From NCBI GenBank assembly GCA_910575505.1, contig CAJTFK010000017.1, positions 39,227-82,143 of the forward strand: a DNA stretch of 42,917 nt. Reading direction: 5' to 3'. This DNA comes from Oscillospiraceae bacterium (lineage in GTDB: Bacteria > Bacillota > Clostridia > Oscillospirales > Oscillospiraceae). The notes under the pieces were generated by a model. It saw nothing but the letters and a program-made list of their open reading frames with translations. It searched no databases and was not told the origin of the DNA. The number at the start of each line of letters is the position of its first letter. Within the stretch, counting starts at the first letter, position 1. Made by a program: the position numbers and the translations under genes. Below are positions 7,827-16,109 of the stretch, piece by piece.

Positions 7827-8306
7827 TCACAGCAGCTGGAACAGCCCCATGGTGACAGCGGAGGTGATACCTGCCGCGACGACCAGTCCCGCGAAAATGG
7901 CGGGCAGGGCGTGCCGCATCCGGATATCCAGCACCGAGGCCACCAGCGCACCGGTCCAGGCCCCCGTCCCCGGCAGAGGGATGCCTACCAGAATCGCCAG
8001 GCCCAAAAGACGGTACTTCCGCACCAGCCGCCCCTTGAGGTGGGCCCGCCGCTCCAGCCAGGCGATTTTCGGGCCGAAAAAACGGGTCCCGCGAAGCCAG
8101 TTGGCAACCCGTCGCCCCAGCAGGATGATGAAGGGCACCGGAACCAGGTTCCCCGCCACGGCAATGGCCGCCGCCTCTCCCAGGGGCAGCCCCGCAGCCG
8201 CGCCCAGGGGAATTGCCCCTCGCAGCTCCAGCACGGGGACCATGGCGGCGGCAAAGGTAAGGATCTCAGCGGGGATATCGGAAATGAAATTTGCTGCAAA
8301 TGGCAT
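7827..8306 (-). CDS. Small multidrug-export-type membrane protein (COG2426)
   Basis: A 159-residue integral membrane protein resembling the Sm_multidrug_ex family (COG2426). It has about four hydrophobic stretches and the conserved ELRGAIPLG motif after the first segment, then NLVPVPFIILLGR and the C-terminal GIPLPGTGAWTGAL motif with its G-T-G-A-W core. The family name comes from weak early evidence, so the transport role is uncertain. I choose ATG 8306 because GGAGGT precedes it by 4 bases; the ATG at 8318 has no such site. It lies 35 bp after the ABC permease. Confidence 0.82.
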   Translation of the reverse strand: MPFAANFISDIPAEILTFAAAMVPVLELRGAIPLGAAAGLPLGEAAAIAVAGNLVPVPFIILLGRRVANWLRGTRFFGPKIAWLERRAHLKGRLVRKYRLLGLAILVGIPLPGTGAWTGALVASVLDIRMRHALPAIFAGLVVAAGITSAVTMGLFQLL

Positions 8307-8341
8307 AGGGACCTCCATAACCAGTTTTCGTTATGGACAGT

Positions 8342-9160
8342 TTACTCCAGGTTGAGGTGTCTTTTCAAGAAAAATGTGGTGACGGCGTAAAAAATCGCGC
8401 CGTAGATCACCACGCAGCCAATGGACATCAGAAGTCCCACATGGATGGCGACGGCGGGCGTGGGGTCCCAGTCAAATTTCAGATAGCGGAAAAGGTCCAG
8501 CCTGGTCAGGCCAATCAGCAGCATGGTCCCGCTGAATTGCAGAACCGCCTGAAAGCCGAAGAAGCAGCCCACCGACCAGAGCATTTTATGATTGGGCTGG
8601 CTGTGCCCTGCCGCCAGGGCGGCATAGAACTGGAGGGAAAAGGCCGCCATGGCCAGGAATACCAGGATGAACAGCTCCACCAGATAGACGGTGCCGTTGA
8701 GAGCCTCGGTGATCTTCAGCTTCTGGAGTCCCTGGAAGAAATAGCGGAGGAAATCCAGCATCTCCCGCAGGAAGCCCCCCTGGTACGCCACAATCAGGCT
8801 CGCGCCAATGACCGCCAGCACCGTGGTGATAAACCACACGGCGGAAACGATGAGCTTCGACCAGATATGCTGGTGGACGGAGACGGGCAGGGTGAACATG
8901 AGATAGCCCTCGTCCTGCAAAAGGTTCTTGTAGAACCGCTGAATCATCAGCACAAAGGACATCAGCAGCACGCCGAAGATGGCGAAGCCAAAAGCGGTGA
9001 CAATCAGCACGCCTAAAATACTGACGGCGCTGAACCGGCTGCCGATCATCCACCGGCCCGACAGGTTGGAGCCCACGGCGGTGGCCAGCAGCACCAGATA
9101 CATAGGCAGCATGATGCGTCCCGTGGCACGGAATTCGTGCTTCAATAATTTCCTCAGCAT
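8342..9160 (-). CDS. ABC-2-type transporter permease
   Basis: A 272-residue membrane protein with six hydrophobic segments and a cytoplasmic N-terminus (MLRKLLKHEFRATGR) typical of ABC-2-like permeases that partner a GntR-linked ATPase. Its ATG overlaps the stop of the ATPase gene by seven bases, and GGGAGGT stands 6 bases upstream, so translation is probably coupled. The substrate cannot be read from the sequence; relatives are often bacitracin/peptide-antibiotic or lipid-handling systems (Ytr-like). Confidence 0.8.
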   Translation of the reverse strand: MLRKLLKHEFRATGRIMLPMYLVLLATAVGSNLSGRWMIGSRFSAVSILGVLIVTAFGFAIFGVLLMSFVLMIQRFYKNLLQDEGYLMFTLPVSVHQHIWSKLIVSAVWFITTVLAVIGASLIVAYQGGFLREMLDFLRYFFQGLQKLKITEALNGTVYLVELFILVFLAMAAFSLQFYAALAAGHSQPNHKMLWSVGCFFGFQAVLQFSGTMLLIGLTRLDLFRYLKFDWDPTPAVAIHVGLLMSIGCVVIYGAIFYAVTTFFLKRHLNLE

Positions 9161-9849
9161 TTGAATACCTCCCGGAACAGGGCGTCCACGCTCATGCCTT
9201 TCTCCTCCCGGATCTGATCCACAGAGGACTGGAGCATCACCTGGCCCTGATTGATGAAAATAACCTCGTCCAGCACCTTTTCCACGTCGGCGATCAAGTG
9301 GGTGGAGATGACCACCGCCGCCTCCGGATTGTAATTGCCGATGATGGTGGAGAGGATGTAGTCCCGGGTAGCCGGGTCCACGCCGCCGATGGGCTCATCC
9401 AGCAGGTACAGCTTCGCCGCCCGGCTCATGACCATGATAAGCTGCACCTTTTCCCGGGTGCCCTTGGACATCTGCTTGATAACCTGCCGAGGGTGGATAT
9501 TCAGGTGTCCCAGCATCTCTTCCGCCGCGTCCCGGCGGAAGTCGGCATAGAAATCCCCGTAGAAGTCCAGCAGCTGGGCGGCGGACATCCAGAGGGGAAT
9601 GGCCGTACGCTCCGGCAGATAGCTCACAAGACTCCGGCTCTCCCGGCCCGGCGCCATGTCGCAGACGCTGATATACCCCGCGTCGGGGGTCAGCAGACCG
9701 TTGGCCAGCTTGATGAGGGTGGTTTTGCCGCTGCCGTTGGGGCCCAGCAGCCCCACGATGCGCCCCGGCTCCACGGTGAAGCTCAGGCCCTCCAGCGCGG
9801 CGGTCCGGCCATAGCGCTTGCAGAGCTCCTTACATTCCAGTACTGACAT
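9154..9849 (-). CDS. ABC transporter ATP-binding protein
   Basis: A 231-residue ATPase. Walker A is GPNGSGKTT (about residues 36-44), Walker B is LYLLDEPIGGVDP, and the H-loop histidine lies in VISTHL. The signature motif is atypical, QMSKGTREKV instead of LSGGQ, a variant common in Ytr/BcrA-like exporters controlled by GntR regulators. The start ATG at 9849 has GAGGAGG 8 bases upstream. It overlaps the GntR gene by 20 bases and the permease by 7, giving a tightly coupled three-gene operon. Confidence 0.92.
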   Translation of the reverse strand: MSVLECKELCKRYGRTAALEGLSFTVEPGRIVGLLGPNGSGKTTLIKLANGLLTPDAGYISVCDMAPGRESRSLVSYLPERTAIPLWMSAAQLLDFYGDFYADFRRDAAEEMLGHLNIHPRQVIKQMSKGTREKVQLIMVMSRAAKLYLLDEPIGGVDPATRDYILSTIIGNYNPEAAVVISTHLIADVEKVLDEVIFINQGQVMLQSSVDQIREEKGMSVDALFREVFKC

Positions 9850-10219
9850 CCCTTGTTCCCTCCTCAATCTCCTGTTTCAGCAGGGCGACAATCTCCTCCT
9901 GCCGGAAGCCAAGCCGAAGCATAGCCTCAATAAAGCTCTTGACGTGCCGCTGGGCCAGGCCCCGCTTGGCGGCTTGAATCATGATCTCATCCTCCGTTAC
10001 AAATCTCCCGGCGGTCCGCTGGCTGTACACCAGACCGTCCCGCTCCAGCTCCGCCAGAGCCCTCTGCATGGTATTGGGATTCACCCCCGCCTCCGTAGCC
10101 AGCTCCCGCACCGAGGGCAATCGTTCCCCCGGCGGGAAGATCCCGGCCACGATGCCTACCTTGACCTGCTGGATCAGCTGCGTATAGATGGGGGCGTCAT
10201 TGGAAAACTCCCATCGCAT
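9830..10219 (-). CDS. GntR-family (YtrA-like) transcriptional regulator
   Basis: A 129-residue protein with a winged helix at residues 10-75 (IYTQLIQQVK, LPSVRELATEAGVNPNTMQRAL, GRFVT) and a short helical C-terminus, as in the YtrA subfamily, which lacks a large ligand domain. GAGGAGGT lies 6 bases before the ATG. It is the first gene of the ABC operon, and a near-perfect 24-bp palindrome covers its own -10 box, pointing to autorepression of the whole operon. Confidence 0.92.
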   Translation of the reverse strand: MRWEFSNDAPIYTQLIQQVKVGIVAGIFPPGERLPSVRELATEAGVNPNTMQRALAELERDGLVYSQRTAGRFVTEDEIMIQAAKRGLAQRHVKSFIEAMLRLGFRQEEIVALLKQEIEEGTRDVSTGM

Positions 10220-10247
10220 ATCCGCACCTCCTCACATCTTGTGTCTT

Positions 10248-10271
10248 ATTGTCTTATGTACCTAATACAAT
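10248..10271. promoter_or_regulatory. GntR operator palindrome
   Basis: The imperfect palindrome ATTGT-n-TTA-n-GTAC-n-TAA-n-ACAAT matches at 10 of 12 arm positions. It overlaps the -10 region of the promoter and lies 28 bp before the GntR start. Confidence 0.65.
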
Positions 10272-10294
10272 ATCACATTTTTCCCATTTGTCAA
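10267..10294 (-). promoter_or_regulatory. Promoter of the GntR-ABC operon
   Basis: On the minus strand TTGACA (10294-10289), a 16-base spacer and TATTGT (10272-10267) form a likely vegetative promoter, occluded when the palindrome is bound. Confidence 0.6.
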
Positions 10295-10402
10295 GAGATT
10301 TTTTCATAAAATTTTTTTGTCCAACCACGACAGGCCCCAAATTTTCAAGCGCAGTGCATAAAATGTACCGCAATTTGATTGGGGCACAAAATTTGGGGTA
10401 CA

Positions 10403-10437
10403 AAAATCCCCGTCCATGTGAGATGGACGGGGATTTT
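10403..10437. terminator. Bidirectional hairpin, probable terminator
   Basis: AAAATCCCCGTCCAT (10403-10417) pairs with ATGGACGGGGATTTT (10423-10437) around a short loop. The A/T ends make it usable on either strand. It would stop leftward transcripts from the Sel1 gene before the GntR promoter. Confidence 0.6.
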
Positions 10438-10446
10438 GGGGAGGGT

Positions 10447-10676
10447 CCCATTCGAAGATTTTATGCAGGGGCCGGACTCTGTCCCGGCCCGTTTCCCGAA
10501 GTCTGGCGCTTCCGAAGGACAGGCGGGACAGACGCCCCCTCCTCCTGATATGGTCAACGCAGTTGAAATGGAGCAAAGCTCCTTTTCAGCCGGCGGACTT
10601 ATGGTCCGCCGGTGCGCAAGGCGCATATGCGTTTCCTGTAAGGTCTGGCGCAAAAGGCCGGCTATAAAATGCGTGA
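10447..10676. repeat. Dispersed intergenic repeat, copy 1
   Basis: Positions 10447-10527 closely match 17852-17930 (shared blocks CCCATTCG, ATGCAGGGGCCGG, ACAGGCGGG). Later blocks TCTGGCG and ATAAAATGCGTGA are shared too. This copy holds about 100 extra bases (10530-10637) made of a GTTGAAA stem-loop and a CCGGCGGAC/GTCCGCCGG hairpin. No gene is seen in 10272-10708. Confidence 0.65.
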
Positions 10677-10708
10677 GCGAAAACGCCCGATTTTACAGGA
10701 CTGTCTGA

Positions 10709-13186
10709 TCAATCGTGTTTGCCGAAGAGCTTCTTCAAAAAGCCCGGTTTTTTGCCGGCATCCTGTTTCCTGGCGTCTCCCTTACCGGAGACGTCCCGTT
10801 TGCCGGCTTCGGGCTTCCTTCCGGCTTCCCCGGCTTCGGGTTTTTTGATGGTTTTGACGGGCTCCGGCGGAGTCTGTCCGTTCAGCCGGTCCAGAGCCTC
10901 CTTCGCCCCCTCATAGTCCTGTTCCGCCGACTTGCCGTAGAGCTCGGCGGCTTTTTTCAGGTCCCGCTCCACGCCCTTGCCGTGCTCATAGCACCAGGCC
11001 AGGTGATACAGGGCCCGGGCGTGGTCCCGGTCCGCCGCCTGGCGGTAGAACCGGACCGCGTCCTTCCAGCTCTGGGGCACGCCCTTTCCGATTTCATAGA
11101 GGTAGCCCAGATTGCAGGCGCCTGTGCTGTCTCCCTGCTCGGCGGCCTTCCGGTACCATTTTGCCGCCTGTTCCGGGTCCTCGCCGGCGGCATCCATGCC
11201 GTGGCCGTTTTCAAAGCAGCAGCCGTAATTGCACATGGCCCTGGGATAGCCGGCCTCGGCAGACTGTCTGTACCACCGGACCGCGTCCGCCCAGCTCTGT
11301 TCCACGCCCCTTCCAATCTCGTACAGATAGCCCAGGTTGCACTGCGCCACCGCGTCGCCCTCTTCCGCCGCCTGACGGTAGAGCTCTGCCGCCTTGGACA
11401 GGTCCATCTCCACGCCCTCGCCGAACTCATAGCACAGTCCCAGATTGCACATGGCTCTGGGATAGCCGGCGTCCGCCGCCTTCTGGTAGCACTCAGCGGC
11501 GGCCTTGTAATCCCGCTCTACGCCCCGGCCGTTTTTGTAGAAGACGCCCAGGCAGAACAGGCCCCTGGGGTCGTCCTGTTCCGCGGCCTTGCGGTACCAG
11601 TGGAGGGCCCGGGTCAGGTTGACCTCCACACCCTTGCCGAACTCATAGCACCAGGCCAGATTGCACTGGGCCCTGGGGAAGCCCTGCTGGGCGGCGGCAC
11701 TGTACCACTTGACCGCCTTCTCCCAGCTCTGTTCCACGCCCTGGCCGCTTTCGTACATATAGCCCAGGTTGCACTGGCCCGGCGCGTTGCCCATCTCCGC
11801 CGCCTTCTGATAGAGCTCCACAGCCTTTTCAAAGCTCTGCTCCACGCCCTCGCCCCGTTCGTAGCACACGCCCAGGTCACACATGGCCGGGGCGGAACCG
11901 GCATCCGCCGCCCTCTGATACCAGCGGGCGGCCTCCCCGGCATTCTGCTCCACACCGATGCCATAGTCATAGTTCCTCGCCACGCTGAACAGGCCCCTGG
12001 GGTCCCCCTGCTCCGCGGCCTTCATATACCAGCTGAAAGAGGCGGCGGGGTCCTTTTCCACGCCCTTGCCGTGCTCATAGCACCAGGCCAGATTGCACTG
12101 GCCCCGGCTCAGACCGGCCTCGGCGGCCTTCTGATACCACTCCACGGCCTTCTCCCAGCTCTGCTCCACGCCCTCGCCGGTCTCGTACATGAAGCCCAGG
12201 CAGCAGGCGCCGTCCTCGTCGCCCTCCTCCGCCGCCTTGCGGTACCATTCCACGGCTTCCTTCTTGTTCAGGGGCACGCCCCGGCCCCGCTCATAGCACA
12301 GGCCCAGGCAGAGATAGCCTCTGGGATATTCCTGGTCTGCCGCCTCCCTGTAGAGGCGGACGGCCTCGGCGTAGTCCCGCTTGACGCCGCACTCGTGTTC
12401 ATAGCACCAGGCCAGGTTGCACAGGGCCCTGGGATAGCCCTTGTCCGCGGCCCTGCGGTACCACTTGACGGCCTCCTCCCAGCTCTGTTCCACGCCCCGT
12501 CCGGCCTCATAGCAAAAGCCCAGACAGCACATGCCCGGCGCGTTGCCCTGCTCGGCGGCAGCGGTGTACCACTTCACGGCCTGCTCCAGGTCCTCCTCCA
12601 CGCCGCTGCCGAACTCCAGGCAGCGGCCCAGCTCCGTCTGCGCGCCGGGGTAGCCCAGCCAGGCGGCGGACTGATACCACTTGGCCGCCTCCTCCTCGTT
12701 CTGCTCCACGCCGCTGCCTCGGCGGTAGGCCTCTCCCAGGAGGAACTGGGCCCTGGGAAAGCCCTGTTCCGCACCCTTCTGGAAGCACTCCAGGGCCTTG
12801 GCGTAGTCCACTTCCACGCCGATGCCGTATGTATAGCAGTAGCCCAGATTGGTCAGGGCGGGCATGTACTCCTTGGAGGCCGCCTGGGCATAGAGCAGCA
12901 CCGCCTGCCGGGGGTCCGCCTCCACGCCGATGCCGGCCTCCAGACACCAGCCCAGATTCGTCAGGCCCAGCGCGTCGTCCATGGCCGCCGCCCGCTGGTA
13001 GCAGGCCAGGGCGTCGGTCTCCCGCTTTTCGTCCACGGCCTGGTTGCCCAGGCCCACCCAGTCCCCGGCGGAAAGCTCCTCTTCCGTCATGGCGTTGAAA
13101 AAGGTGCCGCCGCAGCGGGGGCAAACGTCCGGCTCATCTTCCGCGATAAAGCCACAGTCCGGATTTTCACAGCGATAGTAGTCCAT
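10709..13186 (-). CDS. Giant cysteine-rich Sel1-repeat protein with zinc ribbon
   Basis: An 825-residue protein. Residues 1-32 form a zinc-ribbon-like module (C-x4-C and C-P-R-C). From about residue 70 to 760 I count 19 complete 36-residue Sel1-like repeats (pattern A-x-x-x-L-G-x-C-Y-E-x-G-x-G-V-E ... A-x-x-W-Y-x-x-A-A). The tail (about 770-825) is Lys/Glu/Gly-rich and ends in a basic FLKKLFGK segment. Sel1 repeats build alpha-solenoids that bind proteins, so a scaffold role is likely; no catalytic motif is seen. There is no signal peptide, so it is probably cytoplasmic. Nearly every repeat has cysteine at the same position, and a GVEQSWEKAV repeat is several times followed by one with LAWCYEHG, which suggests block duplication. 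GAGGAGG precedes the ATG, and the stop of the TtcA-like gene lies 23 bp upstream, so the two are probably co-transcribed. Confidence 0.9.
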   Translation of the reverse strand: MDYYRCENPDCGFIAEDEPDVCPRCGGTFFNAMTEEELSAGDWVGLGNQAVDEKRETDALACYQRAAAMDDALGLTNLGWCLEAGIGVEADPRQAVLLYAQAASKEYMPALTNLGYCYTYGIGVEVDYAKALECFQKGAEQGFPRAQFLLGEAYRRGSGVEQNEEEAAKWYQSAAWLGYPGAQTELGRCLEFGSGVEEDLEQAVKWYTAAAEQGNAPGMCCLGFCYEAGRGVEQSWEEAVKWYRRAADKGYPRALCNLAWCYEHECGVKRDYAEAVRLYREAADQEYPRGYLCLGLCYERGRGVPLNKKEAVEWYRKAAEEGDEDGACCLGFMYETGEGVEQSWEKAVEWYQKAAEAGLSRGQCNLAWCYEHGKGVEKDPAASFSWYMKAAEQGDPRGLFSVARNYDYGIGVEQNAGEAARWYQRAADAGSAPAMCDLGVCYERGEGVEQSFEKAVELYQKAAEMGNAPGQCNLGYMYESGQGVEQSWEKAVKWYSAAAQQGFPRAQCNLAWCYEFGKGVEVNLTRALHWYRKAAEQDDPRGLFCLGVFYKNGRGVERDYKAAAECYQKAADAGYPRAMCNLGLCYEFGEGVEMDLSKAAELYRQAAEEGDAVAQCNLGYLYEIGRGVEQSWADAVRWYRQSAEAGYPRAMCNYGCCFENGHGMDAAGEDPEQAAKWYRKAAEQGDSTGACNLGYLYEIGKGVPQSWKDAVRFYRQAADRDHARALYHLAWCYEHGKGVERDLKKAAELYGKSAEQDYEGAKEALDRLNGQTPPEPVKTIKKPEAGEAGRKPEAGKRDVSGKGDARKQDAGKKPGFLKKLFGKHD

Positions 13187-13209
13187 TTTGTTATTCCTCC
13201 TCTATGCGT

Positions 13210-14085
13210 CTATGCCTCGTCTCCGCCCGGCTCCAGGCCGGCAGAGCCGTTATATGCGTCAGTCAGTGTATAGGTCCGGCCACGGTGCTTGAAGCCGGGA
13301 AAGGTGTCCAGCTGCACACCGTGAATGGCCCGGAAAATACTCTTTTCAATGTTGGGATTGGTCTTTTTCAGCTCCCGCAGCAGCAGCTTCATTTCCTGGC
13401 GCTTGCTGTCCCCCACGCCGTCGCCGGAGGCGTCCCGATTCTCGGTGAACCGGCAGGCGCACTGGAGGAAGCGGAGTTGGTTGTAATTCCGCCAGTTCAG
13501 GATGGCGTCCTCATGGACGCAGTACAACGGGCGGATCAGCTCCATGCCGGGAAAGTTTTTGCTGCGGAGCTTGGGCGGCATGGCCTGGAGCTGAGCGCCG
13601 TAAAACAGGCCCAGCAGTGTGGTCTCCACCACGTCGGAAAAGTGGTGACCCAGGGCAATCTTATTGCAGCCCCGCTCCTGCGCCCTGGCGTAAAGACAGC
13701 CCCGGCGCATCCGGGCGCAGAGATAGCAGGGATTTTTGTCCACCTGCACGGTGACGTCGAAAATATCGCTCTCGAAAATGTCAATGGGGATGCCCAGGGT
13801 CCGGGCATTTTCCTCGATGAGCCGCCGGTTTTCCGGATTGTAGCCCGGGTCCATCACCAGAAAAACCAGTTCGAAGGGCCGGTCCGTGTGCCGCCGGAGC
13901 TCCTGCATCAGCTTGGCCAGAACGAAGGAATCCTTCCCGCCAGAGACGCAGACGGCGATGCAGTCCCCCGGCTCCACCAGCTCATAGCGCTTCACCGCGG
14001 CGATGAAGGGATTCCAGATGCTCTTGCGGTAGGTTTTAATCAGACTGCGCTCGGCGGTCTCCTGGGGTGTGAGTGTTCGGGACAT
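13210..14085 (-). CDS. ttcA: TtcA-family tRNA 2-thiolation protein (PP-loop)
   Basis: A 291-residue PP-loop ATPase. The CVSGGKDSF motif (about residues 47-55) binds ATP, and a CYLCARMRRGC cluster plus a later LQCAC supply cysteines for an iron-sulfur centre, as in TtcA, which makes 2-thiocytidine at tRNA position 32. ALGHHFSDVVETTLL is the conserved family segment. The start is ATG 14085, with AGGAGA 7 bases upstream; the ATG at 14091 is too close to that site. Firmicute TtcA-like proteins may act on other tRNA sites, so the exact nucleotide is uncertain. It leads an apparent two-gene unit with the Sel1 protein. Confidence 0.85.
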   Translation of the reverse strand: MSRTLTPQETAERSLIKTYRKSIWNPFIAAVKRYELVEPGDCIAVCVSGGKDSFVLAKLMQELRRHTDRPFELVFLVMDPGYNPENRRLIEENARTLGIPIDIFESDIFDVTVQVDKNPCYLCARMRRGCLYARAQERGCNKIALGHHFSDVVETTLLGLFYGAQLQAMPPKLRSKNFPGMELIRPLYCVHEDAILNWRNYNQLRFLQCACRFTENRDASGDGVGDSKRQEMKLLLRELKKTNPNIEKSIFRAIHGVQLDTFPGFKHRGRTYTLTDAYNGSAGLEPGGDEA

Positions 14086-14167
14086 GGGCATTTCTCCTAA
14101 CGGCAAAAGGGGTCCAGAGGCAAAGCCTCCGGTTTCTCTGTTGAAGCGGAACGCTACATTCAAATCA

Positions 14168-14196
14168 TTTTTGTGACAACATGCGCGTCACAAAAA
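14168..14196. terminator. TTTTTGTGAC hairpin downstream of cls
   Basis: TTTTTGTGAC (14168-14177) pairs with GTCACAAAAA (14187-14196). It lies between the cls stop and the TtcA-like gene and could end the leftward cls transcript. The rest of 14086-14346 shows several GC hairpins but no gene. Confidence 0.45.
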
Positions 14197-14346
14197 TACC
14201 GCGGCCTGTGGTTCCTTGGGGGCACGCACCAGTCCGCAGACTGGCGGGGTGGAATCCACTTCGCAGCCGTTGGCGGCTCCGCCGCCTTACGGATGCGGCG
14301 TCCCCCCGCGGGGAAAGGGGGGGGGCAAATTCCCCTCTATGAGCCA

Positions 14347-15912
14347 TTACAGCCAGATAGCCCCCAGCCGGAACACCGACGCGCACATCTTCCGAAACCA
14401 GGACCGGCGGCCCCAGTCCTCCAGCGTGTAGGGGGCGCTCTGGGTCATGATGCCGTCCAGGTCCTCCAAAAGCTCCTCCACTACCGGCATATGATACAGC
14501 AGCACACCGCATTCGTAGTGAAGCTGGAAGGTACGGTAATCCATATTGGTGCTGCCGACCAGGGCCACCTCCCGGTCCACCATGACGCTCTTGGCGTGGA
14601 GGAAGCCGGGAGTGTATTTGTAGATTTTCACGCCGTGGCTCAGCAGCTCCCCCCAATAGGTCTCCGCCACCATATAGGTGAATTTGTGGTGGTCCGGCAC
14701 GCCGGGGATAAACAGGCGCACGTCCACCCCCGCGTCGGCGGCAATGCACAGGGCCCGCTGCATGGACTCCTCCACGGCGTAATAGGGCGTGGTGAGATAC
14801 AGCATGCTTTGGGCAGAGGCAATCAGCTGGAGGTAAATCTCCTCAATGGGATTGTCCGGGTTATTCAGGGGTCCGTCGGTAAAGGGCTGACAGTAGCCGG
14901 CAGCCCCGAGCTCCTCATGGCGGGGGCGGTAGTAGTCGTCCTCGTTGAGAAAGGTCCCGCCCATCATCTTCCACATCTGCATGAACTGTGTTGCGAAGCC
15001 CCACACGCCGTCCCCCTGGATGCGGACGGCGGTATCCTTCCAGTGGCCGAAGCGGACAATCAGATTGGCGTATTCATCTGCGATGTTAATACCGCCCGTA
15101 TAGGCGTACTGCCCGTCAATCACCGCAATCTTCCGGTGGTCCCGGTAGTTGAAGTAGATGCGGTTCACATAGCGGTGCACCGGGTTGAAGACCTTCACCT
15201 CAATGCCGGCATCCCGCAGGGCCTGAAGACTCTCCCCGGAGAAGCGGGTGAGATTCCCGAAATCGTCAAAGGTGATGTGGACCTCCACGCCGGCGGCGGC
15301 CCGATCCTTCAGGACGGCGAAGATACGATCCCAGAGCCGGCCTTCCGCCAAAATATAATACTCCAGAAAGATATAAATTTCAGCCCTTTGAAGGTGGGCA
15401 ATCAGGTCCTCAAAGAAGTCCGCGCCCTCGCTGAAATACCGGGCATTGGTATTGCGGTACAGCAGGAAGCCCCGCTTCTGGAGATAGGCCGCCAGGCGGC
15501 CCCAGGCCGGTGACTGGCGTTTCAGCCGGGCAAGGCTGATTTCGCTGTCCATCTTCTGGCTCTCCCGCTGGGGTATGGGCGGCGTGGTCCGAAGACTCAG
15601 CTGCTTGGCCTGATGGGTGCCCCCCCAGAGGCAGAAGAGGATCATGCCGGACACCGGCAGCGCCAGCAGCAGGCACATCCACACCAGCTTGTAGGTGGGG
15701 CTGCCTGGCCTCTGGTACACCCGGATGGCGAAAACAGCGCCGGCCAGCACCAGCAGGGCATAGACCAGAGAGGATATTTCTTTCAGGAAGCGGGTCAGCA
15801 GCAGCGTGACGGCAATCTGGGCCAGCACGGTCAGTGCGCACATGGACAGGCTGGCGGCCGCTGAAATTCGCCGCTCGGTCCCCTCTTCAACATGAATGGT
15901 CTTCCGTGACAT
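14347..15912 (-). CDS. cls: Cardiolipin synthase
   Basis: A 521-residue phospholipase D-superfamily enzyme that condenses phosphatidylglycerol molecules to cardiolipin in the membrane. Two N-terminal transmembrane segments plus a third (about residues 20-100) are followed by two PLD domains. The HKD-type motifs read H-R-K-I-A-V-I-D (about residue 250) and H-A-K-S-V-M-V-D (about residue 435), each followed by the conserved GG/GS-x-N segment. The start ATG at 15912 has AAGGAGGT 8 bases upstream. It is monocistronic with a consensus promoter. Confidence 0.93.
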   Translation of the reverse strand: MSRKTIHVEEGTERRISAAASLSMCALTVLAQIAVTLLLTRFLKEISSLVYALLVLAGAVFAIRVYQRPGSPTYKLVWMCLLLALPVSGMILFCLWGGTHQAKQLSLRTTPPIPQRESQKMDSEISLARLKRQSPAWGRLAAYLQKRGFLLYRNTNARYFSEGADFFEDLIAHLQRAEIYIFLEYYILAEGRLWDRIFAVLKDRAAAGVEVHITFDDFGNLTRFSGESLQALRDAGIEVKVFNPVHRYVNRIYFNYRDHRKIAVIDGQYAYTGGINIADEYANLIVRFGHWKDTAVRIQGDGVWGFATQFMQMWKMMGGTFLNEDDYYRPRHEELGAAGYCQPFTDGPLNNPDNPIEEIYLQLIASAQSMLYLTTPYYAVEESMQRALCIAADAGVDVRLFIPGVPDHHKFTYMVAETYWGELLSHGVKIYKYTPGFLHAKSVMVDREVALVGSTNMDYRTFQLHYECGVLLYHMPVVEELLEDLDGIMTQSAPYTLEDWGRRSWFRKMCASVFRLGAIWL

Positions 15913-16004
15913 GCCCCATGACCTCCTTACCGCCGCAGAATTACAGATGTCCCCAGACCGCTCCGGAAAGCCGGGGCCTCTCCGTTCTGGCGTTCCTCCT
16001 TACT

Positions 16005-16033
16005 ATTATAGCGAAAGCCGCTCCTGTCTTCAA
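16005..16033 (-). promoter_or_regulatory. Promoter of cls
   Basis: On the minus strand TTGAAG (16033-16028), 17 bases and a perfect TATAAT (16010-16005). The leader to the cls start is about 90 bases. Confidence 0.65.
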
Positions 16034-16109
16034 CAGCAAATTTTCAGCAGGCACGTCTGAACGTATATTTTACGGCTCACGGCGGGAATCTGTCCCGGAC
16101 GGGGCGCGG

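Noticed and set aside
10715..13273. An 852-codon plus-strand open frame
   Set aside because: It is the antisense of the Sel1-repeat gene; its periodicity simply mirrors the 36-residue repeats.
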